64,000 nucleotides of DNA, from contig NC_092526.1 in NCBI RefSeq assembly GCF_037038585.1, positions 40,125,501-40,189,500 of the forward strand, in the 5' to 3' direction. Position numbers and translations under genes: made by a program. Each line of letters starts with the position of its first letter. Position 1 is the first letter of the stretch. This DNA comes from Patagioenas fasciata (lineage: Eukaryota; Chordata; Aves; Columbiformes; Columbidae). This document shows, piece by piece, positions 9,656 through 21,100 of this stretch. The notes beneath the pieces are model-generated. The model made no database searches. It was not told the DNA's origin and worked only from the letters and a program-made list of their open reading frames with translations.

Positions 9656-12564
9656 CTAGGTGAGGTCGCACAGGAATGTGTCCAGGCGGGCTTTGAATGT
9701 CTCCAGGGAAGGAGACTCCACAACCTCCCTGGGTAGCCTGTTCCAGTGCTCTGTTACCCTCACTGAGAAGAAGTTCTTTCTCAAATTTAAGTGGAACCTC
9801 TTGTGTTCCAGCTTGATCCCATTGCCCCTTGTCCTATCATTGTTTGCCACTGAGAAGAGCCTGACTCCATCCTCGTGGCACTCACCCTTTATATATTTAT
9901 AAACATTAATAAGGTCACCCCTCAGTCTCCTCTTCTCCAAACTGAAGAGCCCCAGCTCCCTCAGCCTTTCTTCATAAGGGAGATGCTCCACTCCCTTAAT
10001 CATCTTTGTTGCCCTACGCCAGACCCTCTCCAGCAGTTCCCTGTCCTTCTTGAACTGAGGGGCCCAGAACTGGACACAATATTCCAGATGGGGTCTCACC
10101 AGGGCGGAGTAGAGGGGAAGGAGGACCTCTCTCGATCTACTGACCACCCCCCTTGTAATACACCCCAGGATGCCATTGGCCTTCCTGGCCACAAGGGCCC
10201 AGTGCTGGCTCATGGTCATCCTGTTGTCCACCAGGACCCCCAGGTCCCTTTCCCCTACACTGCTCTCTAATAGGTCATGCCCCAACCTATACTGGAACTT
10301 GGGATTGTTCCTGCCCAGATGCAGGACTCTACACTTTCCCTTGTTAAATTCCATCAGGTTATCCCCCGCCCAACTCTCCAGCCTGTCCAGGTCCCGCTGG
10401 ATGGCAGCACAGCCTCTGGCGTGTCAGCCACTCCTCCCAGCTTAGTGTCATCAGCAAACTTGCCAATAGTACACTCAATTCCCTCGTCTAAATCATTAAT
10501 GAATATATTGAATAATATTGGCCCCAGTACTGACCCCTGAGGCACTCCACTAGATACTGGCCTCCAACTGGACTCCGCACCATTGACCACCACTCTCTGG
10601 CTTCTCTCTTTAAGCCAGTTTGCAACCCACCTCACTACTCTATTGTCGAGACCACACCTCCTCAATTTAGCTGTGAGGATGCTGTGAGGGACTGTGTCAA
10701 AGGCTTTACTGAAGTCAAGGTAGACCACATCCACCGCTCTGCCATCATCCATCCACCTTGTTACATTCTCATAAAAGGCTATGAGGTTGGTCAAGCATGA
10801 CTTACCCTTGATAAAGCCATGCTGACTGCCCCTAATGACCCTCTTATCCCTGATGTGCCTTGAGATGGCACCAAGGATAAGCTGTTCCATTACTTTCCCA
10901 GGGACAGAGGTGAGGCTGACCGGTCTATAATTACCCGGGTCCTCCTTCTTGCCCTTTTTAAAGACTGGAGTGACATTTGCTTTCCTCCAATCCTCGGGCA
11001 CCTCTCCCGTTTCCCAAGACTTGGCAAAAATGATGGATAGTGGTCTAGCAATGACCTCAGCCAGCTCCCTCAGCACCCGCGGATGCATCCCATCTGGACC
11101 CATGGATTTATGGATGTCCAGACTACTTAATTGTTCCCTAACCCAGTCCTCATCGACTAAAGCAAACTCCTCCATTAACCTGGCTTCATCCGGGGTCTCA
11201 GGGGTACAGGGTTCCCCAGGACAGCCTCCAGCGGAGTAGACAGAGACAAAGGCGGCATTCAGCAATTCTGCCTTCTCTGTGTCTTCTGCCACCAGGGCAC
11301 CCACCTCATTCATCAGTGGGCCTACATTGCCTCTGGTATTAGTTTTATCTGCTATGTATTTGAAAAAGTTCTTCTTGCTGTCCTTGACCCCTCTCGCCAG
11401 CTGTAATTCTAAGGAGGCCTTGGCTACCCTAGCTGCCTTCCTGCATCCTCTAACAGCAGCCTTATATTCCTCCCAAGTGGCCAGCCCCTGCTTCCATGAC
11501 CTGTAAACTCGCCTCTTCTGCTTGAGCATACCCAACAGATCCCTATTCAACCACGCAGGCCTTCTGGCTCCCTTCCTCGACTTCCTGCGTGTGGGGATGC
11601 TCTGATCCTGAGCATGGAAGAAGCAATCTCTGAATGCAATCCAGCTCTCTTGGGCCCCTTTTCCTTCAAGCAGTCTTGCCCATGGGATTTCCCCCAGCAA
11701 TTGCTTGAAAAGGCCGAAATTAGCCCTGCCAAAGTCCAGGGTTGCAATTCTACTTGCTATTCTGTTCCTGCCACACGAGATGCTGAACTCCACCATCTCG
11801 TGGTCACTGCAACCCAGGCAGCCCTCGACCTTTACTGCTTCGACCAGACCCTCTTTGTTAGTGAGGATGAGATCCAGCAGTGCACCTCTCCTGGTGGGCT
11901 CCTCCACCATCTGCATGAGGAAGTTATCATCAATGCACTGGAGGAACCTCCTGGACTGTGGCTGGCTGGCTGAATGGTCCTTCCAGCAAACATCAGGGAA
12001 GTTAAAATCACCCACAACAACCAGGGCCTGTGACTGTGAGGCCACTCTCAGCTGCGCATAGAAGGCCTCATCAACTTCCTCAGTCTGATCTGGTGGCCTG
12101 TAATAGACACCTACAACAGTATCACCCCTGCCAGCCTGTCCCTTGATCCTGACCCATACACTCTCAACTCGTTCCTCATCCGCTCCTGGGCAGAATTTAG
12201 TACATTGCAGTTGCTCTCTCACATAGAGAGCAACTCCACCACCACGCCTGGCTGGCCTGTCTTTCCTGAAAAGGGCGTAGCCATCCATGACCACATTCCA
12301 GTCATGTGAACTGTCCCACCACGTTTCTGTAATTGCCACCAGATCATAATCTCCCGACCGAACATAGGATTCTAACTCCTCCTGCTTATTCCCCATGCTG
12401 CGCGCATTGGTGTACAGGCATTTCAGGGAGCGAGCAGAGCACACCAATTTCTCCCTAGGGGCACAGGAGGCCACCCGATCCCCATCTGTTTTAGAATGCT
12501 GCCCCACTGGGGCAAGCCCAACTACAACCCCATCCCCCTTCGAGCCTAGTTTAAAGCTCTCCAA
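9656..12564 (-). pseudogene. CR1 ORF2 (endonuclease + reverse transcriptase), one frameshift
   Basis: The frame reads 12564-10354 (736 codons) and continues one frame over to 9656. Endonuclease motifs are intact: [31 protein letters not shown] and [11 protein letters not shown] motifs are intact too: [32 protein letters not shown] and FADDTKLGG. The break is one missing base near 10413, where the family normally reads [16 protein letters not shown]; the shifted frame resumes at [14 protein letters not shown]. The C-terminus reads [15 protein letters not shown] then stop. The first codon of the long open frame is TTG, so the true start may differ. Confidence 0.9.
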
Positions 12565-13388
12565 ATGAGCCCAGCTAATTCCTGCCCCAGCATCCTTTTG
12601 CCTCTGCGAGATAAGCCTTTCCCGCGTAACACTGTCTGGACTGGAGTCTTATAAAACCAGCCATTATCAAAAAAACCAAAGCCCTGCCTGTAGCACCAGT
12701 CTTGGAGCCAACCATTTAGAGATTGAATTTTCCCATTCCACCCCACATCGTCACTTGAAGAGGGAAGGAGTGAAGAGAAGATCACTTGAGCCCCTGAATC
12801 TTTCACCTTCCTTCCCAAGACCTTGAAATCATTCTTCATTCCCCTCAGACTACGGGAAGCAACTTCCTCCCCATCTGTCTGGAAGACCAGCAGCGGGTAG
12901 TAGTCTGTCGGGTGCACCAGTCTGGGGAGCTCTCTAGCAATATCCTTGATCCGGGCTCCAGGTAGACTACAGACTTCCCTAAGATGAGGGTCAACCCTGC
13001 ATATTGGGCCCTCTGTTCCTTTCAGAAGGGAATTTCCTATTACAATCACCCTTCTATCTTTCTTATCAGAGGTAGTCTTCAGTTGTGTAGTCAACCGCCT
13101 CTTCCTATGTGATCTTGCAGGCAGGCTTGGCACCACCTCCTCACCTACCTCTTCTTCAAGATCCAGGGCCTCAAACCTATTACGGAGGGGCACCTGGGGA
13201 GGCAAATCAGGCAGGGAGGGGGGCTGCCCGTGATGCCGAACTGGAATAAGCTTCCAACCCTCATCTTCTTTCAGGTCATTTACCTCTGCCCGACAGCGAC
13301 AAGGGTGGGGCTGTCTCAGGACCTCCGCCTCTGTCCGGGAGGATTTCACCTTTTGGTCTGGCAGGTTCCTTCTTGTTTGGTCACTCAT
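12546..13388 (-). CDS. CR1 ORF1 protein with SGNH-esterase-like domain
   Basis: An open frame of 280 residues. The N-terminal half is hydrophilic and basic, with [13 protein letters not shown] and RSHRKRR, fitting nucleic-acid binding. The C-terminal half matches the CR1 ORF1 esterase-like domain: [11 protein letters not shown] carries the G-N-S nucleophile block, followed by LPGARIKDI, and the end reads [18 protein letters not shown]. The usual D-x-x-H block near the C-terminus reads RGKGLS here, so the catalytic Asp and His appear lost. The frame overlaps the ORF2 frame by about 19 bases, as is normal for this clade. Confidence 0.85.
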   Translation of the reverse strand: MSDQTRRNLPDQKVKSSRTEAEVLRQPHPCRCRAEVNDLKEDEGWKLIPVRHHGQPPSLPDLPPQVPLRNRFEALDLEEEVGEEVVPSLPARSHRKRRLTTQLKTTSDKKDRRVIVIGNSLLKGTEGPICRVDPHLREVCSLPGARIKDIARELPRLVHPTDYYPLLVFQTDGEEVASRSLRGMKNDFKVLGRKVKDSGAQVIFSSLLPSSSDDVGWNGKIQSLNGWLQDWCYRQGFGFFDNGWFYKTPVQTVLRGKGLSRRGKRMLGQELAGLIWRALN

Positions 13389-13400
13389 TTTATGAGATGC

Positions 13401-13869
13401 CAGTCACTTGCAATTGAGACTCATATGCTGTCCCTGGAAATCTCCTGACCACTTGGTAGCTTGTGGTTCTTCTCCAGGATGGCATTTGCCATAGGACGCA
13501 AGGCAGGTGCTGTCTGCATGGACATTTGTTACCACAAAGAGAAGTTTATTCCCAGCCTTTGGTTCCTAACACATCACCCTGGCACTCTGAGCTTGTTTCT
13601 GTGACTCCATTAGGCATCCCAAGATAGCAAAAGTCCCTTAGAGGGAGCAGCTTCTCGGGCATATTCCTGACATCAGATTTGGAAGGGTACCTAGCCTTCT
13701 GGCCCTGCCCTGAGGAGCCCCTGTGGTCATGGTGGTGCCAGCAGTGAGGCCAGATCTCACACAGTGGTTCCCATGGCCTGCTCCTGTCCGCAGCCACAGG
13801 GATGCCACTGTAACACAGGCATGTTTTAGTCCCTGCTGAGCAGAGCTGACACAGCACCAAGGCCTTTTC
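13401..13869. other. Stretch without a recognisable gene
   Basis: May include the CR1 5' UTR in its left part. The short frames are unsupported. Confidence 0.4.
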
Positions 13870-14295
13870 TTTTTCTCACATACCACAGCAGCAAGTGGGC
13901 TGGGGGTCCACAGGGAGCTGGGAGGGGACACAGCTGGGACAGCTGACCAAAGGGACCTTCCACACCATGTGATGTCGTGTTCAGCAGTAAAATCTGGGAG
14001 CAGAAGACGGGAGGGCAGGACACTTGGAGTGATGGTGTTTATCTTCCCAAGTAACTGCCAGGTGTGTTGGAGCCCAGCTTTGCTAGAGGTGGCTGGACAC
14101 CCACCTGCTGACAGGGAGGAGCGAATGCATTTCTTGTTTTGCTTTGTTTGTGCACACAACTTTAGATTTATCTATCAAATTGCCTTCGTCTCAGCTCATG
14201 AGTTGTCTCACTTTTAGAGTTCCAATTCTCTCCCCATTCTACTTTGGAGGAGTGAGCTGTGTGGTGCTGAGCCGCCTACTGGGGTTTAACCAGTG
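13870..14295 (+). mobile_element. ERVL-type solo LTR fossil
   Basis: Characteristic landmarks in order: a GGGACAGCTGACCAAAGGGA block, a CAGTAAAATCTGGGAG poly(A)-signal region, GTGTTTATCTTCCCAAGTAA, a region like TCTCAGCTCATGAGTTGTCT, and an end close to GGGGTTTAACCAGTG. The 5' part is missing or too diverged to place. No internal viral genes remain next to it. Confidence 0.65.
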
Positions 14296-14441
14296 TCAAG
14301 AGGTGGGATGAATAATACTATGTCAGGGCACTTCTTGTTATCATAGCTATAAAAGCAAATATATAAAGTAAAGAAAAAAGCCAAAAATAGTCCTGATTTT
14401 TCCTGAGATACCCTGGAAGTCTTCTAAGTTGTATGGGTACC

Positions 14442-15045
14442 TTAATGATGCTGAAATAGTATGTGTTCAAACACTTTCCTCAGGGAATCCTTGATCTCTC
14501 TGCTCCTCGTGCTGTAGAGGAGGGGTTCACTGCTGGAGGTGCCACCAAGTACAGAAATGACACCGCCAGGCCGTGTGCAGCAGAGCATGGAGAAACCCAG
14601 TGGCCCAGGCAGCTGCTGCCATGTGGACACAAGCTCTGCTGCCCAGGAGGGTCCCGTAGTGCAGGGGTTTGCAGATGGCAACGTAGTGATCATAGGACAT
14701 GATGGTGAGGAGAAAATACTCTGTTACAACCAAGAAGGGAAGCAGAAATATCTTTGCATAGCAACCCAAGTAGGAGGTGTCCCTGGTGTCCATGAGGGAA
14801 TTGGCCATTGCATTGGGAACACTGGTGGAGATGAAGCCAACATCTAGGAGGGAGAGGCTGAGCGGGAAGAAGTACATGGGGGTGTGGAGGTGCTGGTCAC
14901 AGGCTATGGTGCTGATGATGAGGCCGTTGCCCAGGAGGGCGGGCAGGTAGATGCCCAGGAAGAGCCAGAAGTGCAAGAGCTGCAGCTCCCATGTGTCTGT
15001 GAACGCCAGGAGGAGGAACTGGGTGATGGAGCTGCTGCTGGACAT
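14442..15045 (-). pseudogene. Olfactory receptor family 14-like pseudogene
   Basis: The ATG at 15045 opens a protein typical of the large bird OR14 (gamma-c) group: SSSITQFLLLAF, LLGNGLIIS, HTPMYFF, MSYDHYVAICKPLHYG and HMAAAAWATGFLHALLHTA. The usual DRY arginine is His (YDHYVA). After TM4 the coding sequence jumps to TM7 (VSFLYLVAPPAVNP in another frame) and the C-tail (REIKDSLRKVFEHILFQHH). About 330 bases covering extracellular loop 2, TM5 and TM6 are deleted, with a frame change at the junction and another one-base loss just after NP. It cannot make a receptor. Confidence 0.88.
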
Positions 15046-15049
15046 CCAG

Positions 15050-15480
15050 CCGTTTGTCTATGAGGCATTGCCATGGGAGGGAAGCGCACTTACGAGTTAG
15101 GACTGCTCCAGGCAAAGCTTTTCCCATTCCCTGGCCTCTCCAATCCCCTGCCCTGCTCCCCAGACACACTGCCTGTCTCTTTTCTTTCAGTACCCTCATG
15201 CATCCCCAAGGTTGAAGCTCTGGGATGTGGGAACGGCAGGACGTGCGGGTGCAGGTAAAGGGCCCTGGTCAGGTTATACAGAAGTATGTGGACCAGCAGG
15301 TCACTGGGGCTTTGTTGCCAGGACACCCTGGGTCCAGCTGTGCTGTCCCGCGGGCAGCGGCAGAGGCCAGGAGTGACTCTGCTCGGCACGCTCAGGGTGG
15401 TCCCCCTGGGAAGGACACCATGGGACTGGGCTTTGTCTTCCAGCTTTAGTGAAAAAAAAGATATTCAAATATGACCATTT
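15050..15480. other. Stretch without a recognisable gene
   Basis: GC-rich spacer between the OR14 relic and the poly(A) end of the MROH-like remnant. No supported feature. Confidence 0.45.
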
Positions 15481-15484
15481 CTGA

Positions 15485-16413
15485 GAGAGAATTTATTCTC
15501 TTTGGCTCCCACAGATCCAGCAGCTCAGCAACCACCAGCTCCGTTCTGGTCTTCAGAACTCTATCAGTAGGTTGTAGAGAGTCTGAGTCGCCAAGTACTT
15601 GACGCAGGGATCAGCGTCTTCTGTCAAGGGCAGGAGGACTGCAAGAGAGGGACGCAGAGCACAGATGAGTCCCCACTGCCTGCAGAGACCCCCAGGAGTC
15701 CCCTCGGGACCATGCCAGCCCCAGGCGTCTCTTCCACTGGCCAGGAGGAGCAGATGAGAGCGATAGACCAGCTGGAAGCTGCTGCTCCGGGACGCACCAG
15801 GTGCCCCTGACACGTCCTCTGCCCCTGAAGCGCTTTCCTGGAGGAGGACCAGCCATGGCAGCGCCCTGCCCAGGCCCTGTCCCCTGCCCACCAGCACAGC
15901 ACGGCTCCCACTCACTTTTGGTGATTTCATTCAGCTTCTCCTCCTTATTGCTTCCGTTCTTCAGGTACCGTGCGCCAAGCCCTGTGCACAGAGCTCCTGT
16001 CAGGCCTCTGCTCCCCAGCCCGCTCCCGGCAGCACGGCCCCAGCCCGGCCGGCTCGGGTGCACACTCTGCACCCCTGGGCAGGGCTGGCCCAGGGCAGGA
16101 CGGGACCCGAGGCCGCTGGGGCTGAGCAAGGCTCCCAGCGAATGAGCCCCCTGCGTGCTGGGGCCTCCTGAGGCACCGGTCGCACAGAACAGTCCGTACA
16201 CCAGTGTCTTGCCTCTTGAACGCTCCGTGGAGTCTCCACATCGTCCTCACTTGGTTCGCTCAGACACTTCTCAGCGCTCTGTGGAGTCTCCACATCTTCC
16301 TCGGTTGGTTCCTCAGACTCTCCTGAAGGCTGTGCAGAGACTCCACATCTTCCTCGTGAGTCTTCCTCCTGGGTGTCCTTCTCCTTCGTCTCCTCCAACA
16401 TCTCCAAGGACAC
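15485..16413 (-). pseudogene. Probable MROH-family (maestro heat-like repeat) gene remnant
   Basis: On the - strand a terminal exon starts after a TCTTGCAG acceptor (first base about 15651). It encodes LLPLTEDADPCVKYLATQTL and then NLLIEF before a stop at 15569, which fits the last HEAT repeat of bird MROH-like proteins. An AATAAA lies just downstream (+ strand TTTATT near 15491). Upstream, a segment starting near 16394 reads MLEETKEKDTQEEDS and continues into acidic repeats (EEDVETPQS, EDDVETPRS) built from 53-54 bp tandem units. Another possible exon ends with NKEEKLNEITK before GTGAGT at about 15917. The many internal HEAT exons expected of MROH proteins are absent, so this is a shortened copy or relic; the family call is from resemblance only. 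Confidence 0.45.
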
Positions 16414-16439
16414 AGGTTGCGAAAGGAGAAATTCCTAGC

Positions 16440-17586
16440 CTGTTTGAAAACAACAGAAAGCAGTTTTCAAATGCAGATAGCAAGACATTTACTTTTCAAT
16501 GTCCTTTATCCTTCTCTCTCCCTTGCGAAACACCACAATTGAATAAGATCAGCACACAGACGAGGAAGATGCTCAGTCACGTTCATTAGACGCGGCGCCA
16601 GCCACTCTCAGCCCAGGGCACGGTCACCTCCAGCCAAGGCCCCTTCCAGCTCCCCTCGGTTGCTGCTTTCTCTATCACAGTCAGTTCCGCTGTTGCAGTG
16701 GCCTAAGCCGGTAACCCAGACAGTGCATCTTCTTCTGCCTCGCCTGCCCTGCGTGTGTCAGTGCGGTGCTAAGGCTTCCTCGACCAGGACGCCTCCAGAT
16801 TGAGAAAATGGGTACTGAACACGGTTCTGGAAGTCACCTGTTTTTCTAGTGGAGGCAAAAATGCTTTTCCCAGCAGAAGTCAGCTCCAACCCTTCTCCCT
16901 TTATGCTGTTACGACTCTTGTCTTCCACCCTGTGCAAACTCTGAGCTTTCCCAAGCCCAGACTCCTGCCCTCCAGCTCAGTCAAAACACAGCTTTAGGAC
17001 TTGCTTTTGCATTCAGTTATTTCATGTTCTCTCTTAAGATCCCTCAGAATCTTCTCTCTCTTCTGACTCTCCTTATTTCCACCTTTTAGAAGCTTCTCAG
17101 CTCTGCTGAGGCTGCTTCTCGCAGATCAACACCTGCCAGAAGCTCCCAATGCTAAAGTTCACCGCGAGGCTTTTTCTTTCATATGCTACCAATATCCACC
17201 CGGTAACCATTTCAAACTGACCCACCCAGCTTTGAGATGCACCTTCATTTTGGTGCCAAAAATGCATCTGCAGTTCACAGCAGTGACACAAGGATCCTGT
17301 GGGACACAGGAAACGTTTCCATTACTGACAAAAGAGTTTCAATGATTTACAGCCTGCAAGCGATGCGTATCACTAGTGATCTATAAATACTTGCTCCTGC
17401 TGAGATTTACCTGCATACTTGGCCCTCCCTCCTTCCCCTTGTTCGCTCTACCCATGCTCTTGTTTTTCGTTTTCATTACATTCCTTGAGACAGACTTCTA
17501 CCCATTTGCAAAAACACCAGGACAAGACAATATAAACCCTGGCTGTGACCTTTAGGCACTATTACAATGCGAAAAATAGACTGTGC
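16440..17586. other. Stretch without a recognisable gene
   Basis: Mixed-composition intergenic DNA with scattered short open frames and no supported gene or RNA. Confidence 0.45.
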
Positions 17587-17975
17587 GATAGAATCATTTT
17601 GGTTGAAAAACACCTCTAAGATCATGGAGTCCAGCTGTTCCCCACCCCCGGCACTGACCCATGTCCTGAGACCCTCATGTCCGTCTGTCCAACCCTCCAG
17701 GGATGGTGACTCCAGCACTGCCCTGGGCAGCCTGTTCCAATGCCCCACAGCCCTTTGGGGAAGAAATTGTTCCCCACATCCAACCTCACCCTCCCCTGGC
17801 GCAACTTGAGGCCGTTTCCTCTGCTCCTGGCGCTTGTTCCTGGGGAGCAGAGCCCGACCCCCCTGGCTCCAAGCTCCTTTCAGGCAGTTCAGAGATCAGA
17901 AGGTCTCCCCTCAGCTCCTGTTCTCCAGCTGAACCCCCAGGTCCCTCAGCCGCTCCCATCACACTTGTGCTCCAG
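17587..17975 (-). mobile_element. CR1 LINE 3' fragment
   Basis: The - strand matches the end of CR1 ORF2 and its 3' UTR ([18 protein letters not shown] in translation). The + strand left edge reads ATAGAATCATTTTGGTTG, the reverse of the CR1 tail. 5'-truncated. Confidence 0.85.
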
Positions 17976-18198
17976 CTTGGTGAGGCCAAGTCCCAGGTGG
18001 CCGGTGAGGGAACAGGTGGCATTAGGGAGGGGTGAGGGGCAGTCATCCATACAACGTCCAGCCTCACAGGACTGTTCTCCTGCCTTCCAGATGTCTCCAG
18101 GAGACCCCCTGGATCAATATTCATTATAGAATGCTGCTATCACTTCTTGTATACACTGAAAAATGACAGAAAACAACTTGGAAAGGAAAACGCCTCCT

Positions 18199-21100
18199 TT
18201 ATGAAATCTTGTTTGAAATCTTTGCCAGCTTCTTGGCCGGTGGCGGTGACATGGTGCTGCTGGGCCGCGGAGCAGCCCTGCCCGACAAGAAGGCTCTCAG
18301 CTTGGCCAGCACCAGGCTGGCAGGAGCCCTGCTGCGAGGGTCCCTTCCCGGTGTCCCAGTGTTCTCCGCGCTGCCCCAGGGCTCCTGGCCGGGGATGGGC
18401 TCCGGCAGCCTGGGGGAGGTGGGCAGGGGCTCAGGCTCCCAGCAGCGCTTCCGGGGAACCTGCACTTTGGCCCCACTGGTGTTACTGGGGCTGCAAAATC
18501 CTGGAGCCGCTCTGGGCGCGGGTGGCAGCTGCGAGGAGAGCGGCTTCTTGGGCCTCTGGGCTGTGTCACCGGGAAACGCTGCAGCCGCATGTGTGGCTTT
18601 CCGGGCCAGCTTGGGTGACGGTGACCCAGAAGTCAGCTTGACGCGGCCAGGCAGGCTGGAGGCAGCTTTGGAAACGGGACCCTCTGAGCTCTTCCCGGGG
18701 CTGGGGATCCTGGGGAAAGCAGAGCAGGGCACATGTTAACTGCCAGTGTTTGAGCGACTGCAAAACTCTCGTCATAGCTGCGCATGAGAACCAGGAGCCA
18801 GAATCTCTGGGAAGGTGAGGAGCTCTGGAGCTGCAGCAAAACCACGACAAGGGGCTGGAGCTCTCCCTGCCACCCTCCCCTGAACCAGCACATGCACGTG
18901 GGCAGTGAGGCTACCTGGGCCAAGCTCCTTCCCACACCCAGGCACGTGGCCCCAGACCTGTCCCACATGCTGAGCAGGGGCAGAGGGGCTGGGGACACAG
19001 GGCACGCTCACCTGAGGTAGAACAGCACATACGCCTGCTGGTTAAGGACCACCTTGATGTTACTGGGGCGGACCACGTTGTCATTCATTTGGTACCACTG
19101 CCCGTCGCTGGCCTGCGGAGGGAGAGAGAACGGGGTCGGGCTGTGTCCAGGGACGCTCTGGCCTGAGGAGCAGCAGGAACAGCGCCCGTCGGCAGAGCTC
19201 CGCTCCCCATCAGCCCCAGGTGGCCCCGGGCAGGTGAGGGGTCTCTGAGAGAGCAGAACTCCACGCTTCCTGTGACGGAGCACAGCCCGTGCCCCCCAGT
19301 GCTCCACACCACGCGCGTCTGCTGAGCACCCTCCTGTCTGCGCATTACACGGACCCTCGAGCACCCGCCGGGCCCCAGCACAGAGAGGTGCCAAGAGAGC
19401 GCCCTGGGCTCACCTTCACGTAGCAGTAGTAGTGTCCTGAGTGGCTGCTGTACCCCGAGTGCACCAGCACCGCGTAGAGCCCGTACATGACCGGATCCCC
19501 GCTGGTCTGGGACATGTACGGGCGGACGTTCAGGAGCTCAGGGTAGCCCACGTCCTGCGGAGAGAGGATGTCACAGGAGCCGGCACAGCAGATGGCAAGA
19601 GCAGCTCAGCTGTCCTACGAGTCCCGTCTCGCGAGGGAGGGGGAACCCGCTCTCCCCGGGCAGAGCCCACGGTGAGGAAGATGCCGGGATGAGCCAAACT
19701 CCCACAGCGGCGCACAGCTGGGGAAGGGCTGCAGGGCTGCGGTAGAGCTCGCACCGCGCACAGAACCACCTCCCACCCTGCTCGGCGCAGCAGGGCCTCA
19801 GGACAGGACACAGCCCCGCTCTGGATTGCCGAGCACTCACCTTTGTGATCTTGCCTCCAGTGAAGTCGGCAAAACGCTTCAGAGCAAGCGTGAGAACCTT
19901 GGGCGCTCGGTGGATGGTGAAGCGTTTGGTTGCCGACACTTTCTTCTTGCATCTGCACAGGGAGAGCTTGAGCTATTCACGCTGTTCCACCACCCAGGTG
20001 CTTGTCAGCCCTGGACAAGCCACAGACCCCACGGAAATGACCCTGCTGAGAGCAGGTACCGCTCCAGGGCACCTCCTCATGGCCAGGTCTGCTGGCTCAG
20101 GTTCCCGTCACAAGAGGAGCGAGATGAAGAGACAGGCTTCATCGCAGGCTTCACAGCCACATAACTCATGATTTAGAGGTGGAGCAGGTAGAGAAGCCCT
20201 CGTGTACTGCAGCTGCCCTCCTGCTTCCCACCAGCACACCCGCGGCCCCTTCCTGCCCCAGCCCCGCACACTCACTTGTCACACAGGTAGGCGTTCTCTC
20301 CGCCCAGCAGGTCTGGCTTCACAAACAGCTCCAGTGCCTGCTCTACGTTTGCGGCTTGCTGCCAGGACAGAGGAGAGGTCAGGGCCAGGCAGAGGAGGCA
20401 GCACAACAACAGAAGCTGATTCCCTCTTGCCTGCACCGTGCCCGACACTGGCAGGTTAAACAGCCTCGAGCAGTAGCGGTGCAGCTGCAGGAACATCCCC
20501 TGCAGAGCAGAGCTCCTCCCCACCTGACCCTGCCCCGGTACCGTGATCTCCACCGGCAGGTCCAGACAGGGGTCAAATGTGTCCGAGACTCCTTTGCACA
20601 TCGAGCACTTCACTGCAAGAGAAAGAGCAGTGAGCACACCCTGGCACAACACGGCACCACCAGCCCCCAGCACAGCGCGGGCAGCTGCCGGCTTCCCCCT
20701 CTCCGGGTTTGGGCTCTGGGACGGCAGCACCAGCATTCGCAGCCTGGCAATTCCGCTGCGTGCTGGGACAACAAGTGTTGCTGGACAGCTGGCAGCGTGG
20801 GTTCCTTTGCTGGTGGCAATGAGCTGGGGACCCACAGCCAGCAGCTTCGGGACCCACAGATACCAAAAGACTGACCAGATGCAGCTCTGCATAATTTGCA
20901 CGTGCTTAGTGATTTTCCCAAGTTACTGCAAGGCTCTTGGGGAAACAGCAGCCCTGAGAGTCACAGGCCCAGGCCCTGGCAGCCAGCACTCACCACGGGA
21001 CCGCAGGTAACCGCCAAAGATCTGGTGGATCAGGGTAGTGGCCTGGGTCTGGCGATCCAACCTAGAGACGGCAGCTCGGATCACACACCGCCCGCCCCAA

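Larger units (their letters stand above)
9559..13400 (-). mobile_element. Nearly full-length CR1 LINE (ORF1 + ORF2 + 3' tail)
   Basis: Most bird CR1 copies are short 3' pieces; this one keeps both ORFs. Reading on the - strand: ORF1 (13388-12546), an ORF2 that overlaps its end and runs to 9656, a short 3' UTR, and the terminal 8-bp tail repeat, seen on the + strand as four TCACAGTA units at 9559-9590. A 5' UTR may extend a little past 13400, but its start cannot be placed. Only one reading-frame break is apparent in ORF2, so the copy is comparatively young. Confidence 0.93.

Noticed and set aside
9660-12061. Several + strand open frames of 80-131 codons
   Set aside because: They are antisense to CR1 ORF2.
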